Below are positions 1 to 5,415 of a stretch of 5,415 bases of DNA, in pieces. The notes below the pieces were generated by a model. The model ran no database searches, was not told where the DNA came from, and saw only the letters and a program-made list of their open reading frames with translations. Made by a program: the position numbers and the translations under genes. This stretch comes from Pseudobdellovibrionaceae bacterium (GTDB lineage Bacteria > Bdellovibrionota > Bdellovibrionia > Bdellovibrionales > UBA1609): the NCBI GenBank assembly GCA_026712605.1, contig JAPORL010000156.1, forward strand, positions 1 to 5,415, in the 5' to 3' direction. Position 1 is the stretch's first letter, and every line of letters begins with the position of its first letter.

Positions 1-65
1 GTTCGGATTTGAACACAGTGCGACTGCAAGTCGCTTTGTGGCTAAAGGCATATTTGAGATTTTAG
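1..65 (+). repeat. R1: partial, decayed copy of structured repeat
   Basis: This is the first of three copies of the same repeat, and the window begins inside it, so any left arm is outside view. It shares the GTTCGGATTTGA start (1-12) and the CGCTTTGTGGC segment with R2, exactly 129 bases upstream of the same points in R2. Bases 14-25 pair with 29-40 around a 3-base loop (26-28); one G-T wobble and one T-T mismatch interrupt the stem. The right side (47-80) has drifted: the CAAACC that closes the inner stem in the other copies reads CTAAAGG here, and the outer arm is only faintly recognisable. It is probably an older, degraded copy. Nothing suggests it encodes protein. Confidence 0.7.
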
Positions 66-83
66 ATCCTAATTTATAAATGT

Positions 84-230
84 TTAAGTTTCTTGATAAA
101 AATCTTTTAAGATAGAAAGCTAAAAGCGAGTTCGGATTTGACCACGAGGCGTCCAGCGGACGCTTTGTGGCAAACCGCATGTCTAAAGTTTTTAGCTTTG
201 TATCTTACAAGATTTTCACAGAAATTTCAA
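84..230 (+). repeat. R2: complete long-hairpin repeat element
   Basis: The core fold runs from 99 to 216. Outer arms 99-125 and 190-216 are inverted repeats matching at 25 of 27 positions (mismatches 107/208 and 115/200). Inside, CGG (133-135) pairs with CCG (175-177), TTTG (137-140) with CAAA (171-174), and 142-154 with 158-170 around the loop AGC, giving 13 pairs of which two are G-T wobbles on this strand. Single A bulges lie at 136 and 141. Similarity to R3 continues outside the arms: a small hairpin at 84-96 on the left and TTTTCA..AGAAA on the right. The wobbles would be A-C mismatches on the other strand, so if the element acts as RNA, plus is its sense strand. It has no ORF and no transposase; a small non-autonomous mobile element or a structured RNA are both possible. 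Confidence 0.85.
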
Positions 231-241
231 AAATTTATAAT
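213..241 (+). promoter_or_regulatory. Probable promoter of the phosphatase lipoprotein gene
   Basis: A perfect TATAAT lies at 236-241, with TTTTCA at 213-218 (four of six matches to the sigma-70 -35 box) exactly 17 bases upstream. Transcription would start near 248, giving a leader of about 65 bases before the ATG at 314. The -35 box overlaps the right arm of repeat R2 and the bases just beyond it, which are conserved in R3. R3 has no TATAAT at the matching distance, so the promoter is specific to this copy. Confidence 0.55.
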
Positions 242-263
242 GCAATAATATAGAGCTAGTTTT

Positions 264-281
264 AAAAAGCTTGCTTTTTTT
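264..281 (+). terminator. Leader hairpin with T-run, possible weak terminator or attenuator
   Basis: AAAAAG (264-269) pairs with CTTTTT (274-279) around CTTG, and the T-run continues to 281. It lies between the predicted phosphatase promoter and its start codon. It could stop read-through from the repeat region or attenuate the gene. The stem has only one G-C pair, so in AT-rich DNA it may be chance. Confidence 0.25.
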
Positions 282-313
282 ATTAAAAATTTAGATGATG
301 ACCCATAGATTTT

Positions 314-1576
314 ATGAAATTATTAAATCTTTTGTTCGCTCTTAGTTTAATATCCTGTTCTCATTTAAAAAAGAATACAAAGGGAAATGTAATTTTTTTT
401 CATCCTGATGGCATGTCTTTAGCTCATTGGGATTTAGGGCGAATTATTACAGAAGGTCCAGATGGCTTAAGCTCTTGGGATAAAATGCCTAACATGGCTA
501 TTTATAAACCACACTTAAAAAATAATTTAACAGCTAGCTCAAATGCAGGGGCAACTATCCATGCTTATGGTGTTAAAGTGGGTTATGAAAGTTTTGGGAA
601 AGACAATGGAAAAACTCTTAAAAAGCCTTCCCTTCTTAAAGAGGCTCAAAAGAAAGGCTTTAATACAGGTCTCGTTCAATCTGGTGTTTTAACTGAGCCG
701 GGAACAGCTGTTTTTGCCACTCAAAGTGACAGTAGGAGAGATTTTTTAGGAATCACAGAACAGCTAATAGATTCAAATATTAACATTTTATTAGGCGGAG
801 GTGAAAAATACTTACTTCCCAAAGGAGTTAAAGGTCAATTTGGTTTAGGTATGAGAACAGATAAAAAAAATCTCATTGAACAAGCTAAAAAGCAAGGCTA
901 TTTAGTGATTTACACTTTAAAGGAATTAAAAAATATTCCTCAAACAGCAAAAAAAGTTTTAGGTGTTTTTGCTTATGAAAACACTTATAACGATAAAACA
1001 GAAGAAGTTTTAAAACAAAAAAAACTAAAGCCCTATAATGAGAAAGCTCCTACAATCGCTCAAATGTCTAAGTATGCTTTAGAGTTTTTAACTCGTAAAG
1101 ATAAAAAGTTTTTTCTTGTAGCTGAAGAGGAAGGCACAGATAATTTTTCTAATCTAAATAATGCGGAAGGATTATTTGTAGCTATAAAAAGAAGCTTAAA
1201 AGCTATTGAAGTTTTTAGAGACTTTTTAAAAGCCCGCAAAGACACTTTACTGATTGTAGCTTCAGATAGCAATGCTAGCAGTCCAGCATTAATTGATAAG
1301 TTAAGCTCTAAAAAACTTTTTAGCTTAAATAAAAAAATAAATAATAAATCAGATGTTAAAGCTCCTTTAGATAGACAAACAAATGGTCTGCCTTTTGTTT
1401 CTAAACCAAATAAACAGGGAATTGTTATGCCTTTTGCTATTGCATGGCCTACCCGAATGGATACAGGAACTGGAATGGTCGTAAAAGCAGAAGGTTTTAA
1501 AGCCAATCAAGTTAATAGTGTTTTAGATAATACCGATATTTACAAAATTATGAGACGGACTCTTTTTGCTTACTAG
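314..1576 (+). CDS. Alkaline-phosphatase-fold lipoprotein, divergent PhoA-like
   Basis: This 420-residue protein starts with a lipoprotein signal: a hydrophobic stretch and the lipobox LISC, with lipidated Cys15 followed by Ser, so outer-membrane attachment facing the periplasm or cell surface is likely. The alkaline phosphatase superfamily is recognisable from PDG (31-33, metal Asp32), ASSNAGATIHAYGVK (74-88, aligned with DSAA..TGVK of PhoA, making Ser76 the likely nucleophile), LLGGGEKYLLP (159-169), AEEEGTD (270-276) and VASDS (315-319). Expected activity is phosphomonoester hydrolysis, but the zinc histidines are missing: PhoA His331 aligns with Asn280 and His370 with Ser319, and no histidine follows residue 83. 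It may use other metals, have another substrate, or be inactive. The ATG at 314 is chosen because it gives a complete signal peptide; no clear Shine-Dalgarno precedes it. It is monocistronic and convergent with proS. The fold is confident; the activity is not. Confidence 0.85.
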   Translation: MKLLNLLFALSLISCSHLKKNTKGNVIFFHPDGMSLAHWDLGRIITEGPDGLSSWDKMPNMAIYKPHLKNNLTASSNAGATIHAYGVKVGYESFGKDNGKTLKKPSLLKEAQKKGFNTGLVQSGVLTEPGTAVFATQSDSRRDFLGITEQLIDSNINILLGGGEKYLLPKGVKGQFGLGMRTDKKNLIEQAKKQGYLVIYTLKELKNIPQTAKKVLGVFAYENTYNDKTEEVLKQKKLKPYNEKAPTIAQMSKYALEFLTRKDKKFFLVAEEEGTDNFSNLNNAEGLFVAIKRSLKAIEVFRDFLKARKDTLLIVASDSNASSPALIDKLSSKKLFSLNKKINNKSDVKAPLDRQTNGLPFVSKPNKQGIVMPFAIAWPTRMDTGTGMVVKAEGFKANQVNSVLDNTDIYKIMRRTLFAY

Positions 1577-1587
1577 AATTTTTATTT

Positions 1588-1615
1588 GTTTTTTATTTTT
1601 CAAAAAATTAAAAAC
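1588..1615. terminator. A/T-rich bidirectional terminator between convergent genes
   Basis: Bases 1588-1600 (G, six T, A, five T) pair with 1602-1615 with one T-T mismatch and a tight loop. The inverted repeat gives a T-run on the 3' side in either direction. It sits in the 50-base gap between the stop codons of the phosphatase gene and proS, where a shared terminator is expected. The stem is almost all A-T, so its strength is uncertain. Confidence 0.4.
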
Positions 1616-1626
1616 AATATAGAAGT

Positions 1627-3357
1627 TTATAAATTAGAGATATAAGAAGGGAGTTTATTTTCTAACTCTTTGAGGTTTAATTTTTCTTTAAAACTATTTT
1701 TGCGAATACAGATTTCAATTTGATTGTTTTTCAAGTCTCTTACTCCCAGATCAATTCTTAAAGGAAGTCCTATGAGATCAGCATCTTTAAATTTAACTCC
1801 TGGTCGCTCTTTTCTATCATCAATAAAATAATCTAAATGCTGTTGATCTAATAAAGTTTTCAATTTATCCAAGGCTTTTAACACTTCAGGACTGTCAGGA
1901 TCAATTAAGCAAATATAAACAGCAAAAGGAGTTATTGAAAGAGGCCATATTATGCCTTTGTCATCATGGCTTTGTTCAATCACAGCCTGTAAGGTTCGGG
2001 TGATTCCCATTCCATAACAGCCCATCTCTACAAAATGTTTTTTTCCTTGTTTGTCTAAATAAGTTAAATTCATTTTTTTAGAGTATTCATCAGATAAGTA
2101 AAACAAATGTCCCACTTCAATCCCTCTATATTTTTTTAAAGCTAAGCTTGTTGGACTTAAATCTCCTTCTCTAGCAAAGCAAAAGTCTCCATAAGCTGAT
2201 ACTTTAAAATCTCTATTTGGATTTACATTTTTAAAATGAAAGCCGTCTTTATTAGCGCCTGTAATAAAATTGCCTTTGTTTTTTAAATAATTATCTAAGT
2301 AAATAGGAATATTTTGTTTTAATTTATAAGGACCACAACTGCCGGGGTTAGCTCCGCTAACTTCCTTTATTGTTTTATCTTTTGCTAATAAAGGCAGTTC
2401 TTTCAAGCCTAAATTTTGTTTTATTTTTAGAGGATTAATTTCATCATCCCCCATACATAAAACGGCAAACACTTTATCTTTAGAATTTGCTTTTTGAGAA
2501 TCTCCTTGAGAAATAAAAAATAGTATTTTAACTAGATCTTTTGCAGAGCCATTTAAAAATTGAGCTAGTTCTTGAATTGTTTTTATATTAGGGGTTGCAA
2601 ATTCTTCTATTGCTTTTGGTGTAGGAGCAGAGCTTTTAGATGGCTCTTGACGAGGGCAAATTTCTACATTGGCTGAAAAATTATCACAAACCAAAAGTTC
2701 ATCTTCTCCTTTTTTTGCTAAGATATGAAACTCTTCAGAATGGCTTCCTCCAATCGCTCCTGAGTCTGCCTTTGCCACAACAAATTGGACTCCTAAGCGG
2801 TTAAAAATATTTTGATAAGCTTGAAACATCTTTTTATAATTTTCAAGAGCAGTTTGTTTGCTTGTATCAAAACTGTAGGCATCTTTCATAATAAACTCTC
2901 TGGCTCTCATTAAACCAAAACGAGGGCGAATTTCATCTCTATATTTGGTTTGAATTTGATATAAATTGAGAGGCATATCTTTCCAGCTATTTAAACCCGA
3001 CTGAACAAATTCAATAATAATTTCTTCATGGGTGGGACCTAAGCATAGTTCAGCTCCTGTTCTTCCTTTCATTTTTAGCAAAAGCCCTTCAAATTTATTC
3101 CAGCGTCCTGTTTTTTGCCATAACTTTTTTGTTTGAACCATGGGCATTAAAATCTCTCTAGCAGATTGTCTTTCCAGCTCTTCCCGAACAATCTTTTCAA
3201 ATTTTTGAATCGATCTTAAAAACAAACTGTTATAGAGATAAATTCCCTGACTGGTATTTGAAATATAACCTGCTCTCAAAAGCAGAATATGACTAGGGAT
3301 ACTAGCTCCCGCTGGTTTTTCTTTTAAAGTTTTTAAATAAATCTCAGACCATTTCAT
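1627..3357 (-). CDS. proS: Prolyl-tRNA synthetase, bacterial type with editing insertion
   Basis: This cytoplasmic class II enzyme charges tRNA-Pro with proline. Its 576 residues are close to the usual length of the bacterial type (E. coli ProRS is 572). The N-terminal catalytic part shows LLRAGYISNTSQGIY (26-40), the GPTHEE loop (107-112), motif 2 around YQIQTKYRDEIRPRFG (133-148) and REFIMKDAYSF (153-163). An insertion of the YbaK-like editing type covers roughly 225-390, with LVK (275-277; Lys277 probably matches the conserved editing lysine) and GANKDGFHFKNVN (367-379); it clears mischarged Ala-tRNA. Motif 3 is GCYGMGITR (446-454), and the anticodon-binding domain starts near 476 with PFAVYICL. 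No key segment is missing. The ATG at 3357 gives the expected N-terminus; no Shine-Dalgarno is visible. The gene stands alone, convergent with the phosphatase gene and divergent from ribE. I see no T-box leader in the 121-base upstream gap. Confidence 0.97.
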   Translation of the reverse strand: MKWSEIYLKTLKEKPAGASIPSHILLLRAGYISNTSQGIYLYNSLFLRSIQKFEKIVREELERQSAREILMPMVQTKKLWQKTGRWNKFEGLLLKMKGRTGAELCLGPTHEEIIIEFVQSGLNSWKDMPLNLYQIQTKYRDEIRPRFGLMRAREFIMKDAYSFDTSKQTALENYKKMFQAYQNIFNRLGVQFVVAKADSGAIGGSHSEEFHILAKKGEDELLVCDNFSANVEICPRQEPSKSSAPTPKAIEEFATPNIKTIQELAQFLNGSAKDLVKILFFISQGDSQKANSKDKVFAVLCMGDDEINPLKIKQNLGLKELPLLAKDKTIKEVSGANPGSCGPYKLKQNIPIYLDNYLKNKGNFITGANKDGFHFKNVNPNRDFKVSAYGDFCFAREGDLSPTSLALKKYRGIEVGHLFYLSDEYSKKMNLTYLDKQGKKHFVEMGCYGMGITRTLQAVIEQSHDDKGIIWPLSITPFAVYICLIDPDSPEVLKALDKLKTLLDQQHLDYFIDDRKERPGVKFKDADLIGLPLRIDLGVRDLKNNQIEICIRKNSFKEKLNLKELENKLPSYISNL

Positions 3358-3366
3358 TTAAAAAAT

Positions 3367-3417
3367 AATCTATGCTTTTTTTTATTTTTTTACAAGGCTT
3401 TACAGTTTATTTATAGA
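3367..3417. promoter_or_regulatory. Divergent proS/ribE promoter region
   Basis: Facing ribE, TTTACA (3389-3394) and TATAGA (3412-3417) are 17 bases apart, a reasonable sigma-70 pair that places the start near 3424 and gives a leader of about 55 bases. That leader is too short for an FMN (RFN) riboswitch, and I see none. Facing proS on the minus strand, TTGTAA (3390-3395) and TAGATT (3367-3372) are also 17 apart but match poorly and would start transcription almost at the proS ATG. Another minus-strand TATAAA (3410-3415) lacks a good -35 box. The two promoters may overlap. Confidence 0.35.
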
Positions 3418-3478
3418 ATTCCCACTTTTTTAGTTTTGTTCTTGATTCAACTATTTGAAGAGAGTAAAAAAGAAACCT

Positions 3479-4174
3479 ATGTTTTCAGGTTTAGTTACTG
3501 CAAAAAGCTCTGTTTTAGAAGTTAAACAATCTGAAAGTCTTTTTCAATTGATTTTAAAAAGACCAGATAGTTTTAAAGATCTTAAAACAGGAGATAGCCT
3601 ATCTGTTGATGGTGTTTGTTTGACTTTAAAAAGTTTTGACAAACAAAGTATAACTTTTGATTTAGGACCAGAAACTTTAAAGATTACACAATGGACAAAT
3701 GAAAAAATAAAAAATAAAATTTTTAATTTAGAACAGTCTTTAAGTTTACAATCTGCCATTGGAGGTCAAATTTTGACAGGTCATGTGGATGGCTTGGCTG
3801 TAGTTACTCAAATAAAAGAAAAAGGAGAAAGTTGGTTATTAACAGTTCAAATTCCTTTAAAGTTTAAAAAATTTATTTGGGAGAAAGGCTATCTTGCTTT
3901 AAATGGGGTGAGTTTAACTATTAACAAAGTCAAACAGTTAAATATAGAGATTTGTTTAATTCCAGAAACTTTAAAACGAACTAATTTATCTCTTATAGAA
4001 AAAGGTGATAAGCTTAATTTTGAAGTGGACTACATGGCGCGCTCTTCTATTCATGCTATTCAAAATACCTATAAAAAACTAAAAATATTTTTTATTATCT
4101 CTCTCTTTTTATTTTTTGTTTTAGTTCTTTTTATTATGCTATTGACAGTTTTTTTATTAAAAAGCTCACTTTGA
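3479..4174 (+). CDS. ribE: Riboflavin synthase (alpha type) with added C-terminal membrane helix
   Basis: Riboflavin synthase converts two 6,7-dimethyl-8-ribityllumazine molecules into riboflavin and a pyrimidinedione, the last step of vitamin B2 synthesis. The 231-residue protein has the two lumazine-binding repeats. The first begins MFSGLV and contains GDSLSVDGVCLTL (38-50); the second has GHVDG (101-105), ALNGVSLTINKV (140-151), PETLKRTNL (162-170) and FEVDYMAR (181-188). Phe2, Cys47, His102 and Asp184 match residues important in E. coli RibE. The ATG at 3479 is preferred over an in-frame TTG at 3455 because MFSG is the family's normal N-terminus and Phe2 is part of the active site. A weak GAGAG lies upstream. 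The oddity is the end: where family members finish with a short trimer-forming helix, this one continues to a hydrophobic segment (about 202-226) and a short KSSL tail, suggesting a membrane anchor with the enzyme in the cytoplasm. No other rib gene is nearby. Confidence 0.95.
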   Translation: MFSGLVTAKSSVLEVKQSESLFQLILKRPDSFKDLKTGDSLSVDGVCLTLKSFDKQSITFDLGPETLKITQWTNEKIKNKIFNLEQSLSLQSAIGGQILTGHVDGLAVVTQIKEKGESWLLTVQIPLKFKKFIWEKGYLALNGVSLTINKVKQLNIEICLIPETLKRTNLSLIEKGDKLNFEVDYMARSSIHAIQNTYKKLKIFFIISLFLFFVLVLFIMLLTVFLLKSSL

Positions 4175-4219
4175 TTGATCTTTTTGTTCTATAATATATA
4201 CAGTCGGTAGTCTTGTTGT

Positions 4220-4241
4220 AACTGAACAATCTCAGTTTTTT
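4220..4241 (+). terminator. Rho-independent terminator after ribE
   Basis: AACTGA (4220-4225) pairs with TCAGTT (4232-4237) around ACAATC, and the T-run continues to 4241. It lies 46 bases after the ribE stop, so ribE is probably transcribed alone. A competing 9-pair stem, 4213-4221 with 4255-4263, could form over the same bases. Confidence 0.5.
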
Positions 4242-4271
4242 ATATATAAAATTATTACAGCAACTCAATAT

Positions 4272-4300
4272 AAGGATTATTTCCTTTTTTAAGGAATTTT
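4272..4300 (+). other. Two mutually exclusive small hairpins in the ribE-hydrolase gap
   Basis: AAGGA (4272-4276) can pair with TCCTT (4282-4286) ahead of TTTT, or TTCCTT (4281-4286) can pair with AAGGAA (4291-4296) ahead of another TTTT. Both resemble small terminators and cannot form together. They may be a backup terminator. The rest of the 245-base gap has no ORF: the only ATG upstream of the promoter is followed at once by TTT TGA, and no CAT occurs for the other strand. Confidence 0.3.
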
Positions 4301-4356
4301 GTTTGATACCTATTATTATTCTACTGTCTTGTGTTCTAATTGCTAATCTAGATGTT

Positions 4357-4385
4357 TTGATTTATATTAAATAGTAAGCTATAAA
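4357..4385 (+). promoter_or_regulatory. Probable promoter of the alpha/beta hydrolase gene
   Basis: TTGATT (4357-4362) and TATAAA (4380-4385) are separated by 17 bases, close to the sigma-70 consensus. Transcription would start near 4392, leaving a leader of about 28 bases before the ATG at 4420. With the terminator at 4220, this makes the hydrolase gene an independent unit. Confidence 0.55.
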
Positions 4386-4419
4386 AATTTTTTTAGAAAA
4401 AAGAACAAATGAAACTATA

Positions 4420-5217
4420 ATGAGCACTTTTATTTACTTTTTAAAAAATTTTATTGTTTTATATATTATTCTATTAATTGTGCTTTATTTTATACAAAGA
4501 AAACTGATATATTACCCTTTAAAAACTCGTCCTCAATTAGATAATTTAAGTGAGTTTTATACTGAAGTTGAAACTCAAACTAAAGAGGATTTTAAATTAA
4601 CTCATTGGTATGCAAAGCAAGGTCCGCCTTATATTGTTGTTTTTCATGGAAATGCGGGAAATATTGAAGCTAGAGGCTATAGATTTAAATTTTTAGTGGA
4701 TCAAAATTATTCTGTATTACTAGTTAGTTATCGTGGGTATGGAGTTAACCCCGGAAAAGCTTCTGAAAGGCATTTGATTGATGATTCCTCTTTAGTTTTA
4801 GAGTGGCTTTTAAAAAAAGAAGGCATTTCTTCAACAGATGTGATTTTATTTGGAGAATCTTTGGGATCTGGAGTAGCCATTGCTCTGGCCTCTAAATACC
4901 CAGTAAAAGCTTTAATTTTTGATGGTGCTTTCTCATCTATAACTGATGTGGCAAAATCAATTTATTCTTTTATTCCAGTTAAATGGATGTTAAAAGACAG
5001 TTGGAATTCTGAAATAAGAATACAAAAGTCTAAAGCTCCTTCTCTTTTTATTCATGCAAAAAATGACTCTATAGTGCCTTTTCGTTTTGGAGAAAAATTA
5101 TTTTCTCTTGCAAATGAACCTAAAAAACATATTTGGCTGGAAGATTCTGATCACAACTCTAACTTAGAAAAAGAATCAGTGAGACAGTCTATTTTTGATT
5201 TCATTCAGTCTTTATAA
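4420..5217 (+). CDS. Membrane-anchored alpha/beta hydrolase, BEM46/ABHD13-like
   Basis: This 265-residue serine hydrolase has an N-terminal membrane helix (about 5-25) followed by QRKLIYYP (26-33), a start typical of the bacterial YfhR/BEM46-like family. The hydrolase core shows the oxyanion-region motif HGNAG (76-80), SYRGYG (103-108), nucleophile elbow GESLGSG (145-151, Ser147), catalytic Asp216 in AKNDSIVPF and His245 in EDSDHN, so the triad is complete and the enzyme is probably active. Family members act as esterases, lipases or depalmitoylases, but the substrate cannot be told from sequence. The catalytic domain's side of the membrane is unclear; the positive residues after the helix suggest the cytoplasmic face. 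No Shine-Dalgarno is seen; an ATG at 4413 is in another frame and stops after three codons. It is preceded by its own promoter and followed 39 bases later by repeat R3. Confidence 0.93.
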   Translation: MSTFIYFLKNFIVLYIILLIVLYFIQRKLIYYPLKTRPQLDNLSEFYTEVETQTKEDFKLTHWYAKQGPPYIVVFHGNAGNIEARGYRFKFLVDQNYSVLLVSYRGYGVNPGKASERHLIDDSSLVLEWLLKKEGISSTDVILFGESLGSGVAIALASKYPVKALIFDGAFSSITDVAKSIYSFIPVKWMLKDSWNSEIRIQKSKAPSLFIHAKNDSIVPFRFGEKLFSLANEPKKHIWLEDSDHNSNLEKESVRQSIFDFIQSL

Positions 5218-5256
5218 AGAAGTTAGATTTTATTTTCTTGTTTTTAATTTTCTATG

Positions 5257-5373
5257 AAAAGCTTGTAAGATACAAAGCTAAAAACTCAGACATGCGGTTT
5301 GCCACAAAGCGACTTTCAGTCGCTATGTGTTCAAATCCGAACTCGCTTTTAGCTTTGTATCTTACAAGCTTTT
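5257..5373 (-). repeat. R3: complete long-hairpin repeat element, inverted
   Basis: This is the best preserved copy, on the strand opposite to R1 and R2. Outer arms 5257-5283 and 5347-5373 are a perfect 27-base inverted repeat. Inside, CGG (5295-5297) pairs with CCG (5337-5339), TTTG (5298-5301) with CAAA (5332-5335), and 5303-5314 with 5318-5329 around a 3-base loop with one A-A mismatch. Homology to R2 continues outward: 5376-5388 forms the small hairpin TCAAG-AAA-CTTGA, matching 84-96, and the AT-rich bases before 5257 match those after 216. Lying just after the hydrolase stop, it could also end or protect that mRNA. I do not recognise the family, and it contains no gene. Confidence 0.88.
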
Positions 5374-5415
5374 GATCAAGAAACTTGAATAGGAATAAAT
5401 AAGACTTAAAAACTC

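Noticed and set aside
1..216. CRISPR array or integron attC sites
   Set aside because: The repeated unit fills the whole spacing with no unique spacers, and there is no GTTRRRY/RYYYAAC core pair, cas gene or integrase.
1060..1506. Open frame on the minus strand inside the phosphatase gene
   Set aside because: It is fully overlapped by a gene with clear family motifs, and its translation shows no domain or plausible context.
3455..3478. TTG start extending ribE by eight residues
   Set aside because: The extension is lysine-rich and unlike the family, whose proteins begin MF(S/T)G at the ATG at 3479.
3424..3478. FMN riboswitch upstream of ribE
   Set aside because: The predicted leader is about 55 bases and lacks the conserved multi-stem RFN sequence.
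3544..3759. Short minus-strand frame inside ribE
   Set aside because: It is a shadow of conserved riboflavin synthase coding sequence.
5318..5345. tRNA T-arm-like TTCAAATCC in the repeat
   Set aside because: No acceptor, anticodon or D-arm pairs surround it, and the bases take part in the repeat's own stem.

Overview
This is a strongly AT-rich bacterial window (about 30% G+C by eye) with four complete single-copy genes in its middle and copies of one structured repeat at both ends. The lipoprotein signal on the phosphatase points to a diderm (Gram-negative) cell. The prolyl-tRNA synthetase has the bacterial-type editing insertion, which argues against most Alphaproteobacteria and Bacteroidetes. 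From memory, the phosphatase most resembles lipoproteins of predatory Bdellovibrio-like bacteria, so a low-GC Bdellovibrionota or similar lineage is a guess, not a result.

Layout: 1-216 holds two tandem copies (R1, R2) of a long-hairpin repeat. A promoter at 213-241, partly built from the edge of R2, faces a PhoA-like lipoprotein gene at 314-1576. This gene converges on proS (1627-3357, minus strand) over a 50-bp gap containing an A/T-only two-way hairpin. proS diverges from a riboflavin synthase gene (3479-4174, plus) across 121 bp. A 245-bp non-coding gap with a terminator, further hairpins and a good promoter leads to a membrane-anchored alpha/beta hydrolase gene (4420-5217, plus). A third repeat copy (R3), inverted relative to R1 and R2, follows at 5257-5373.

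The genes do not form a pathway or an operon: each seems to have its own promoter and terminator, and they mix housekeeping functions (proS, ribE) with surface or envelope enzymes. The main items of interest are three. First, the repeat family has paired-site changes between copies that preserve both its outer and inner stems. Second, the riboflavin synthase carries an extra C-terminal membrane helix. Third, the alkaline-phosphatase-fold lipoprotein has no histidine after residue 83 and so lacks the usual zinc-binding histidines. I see no CRISPR array, tRNA, rRNA, transposase or defence system.
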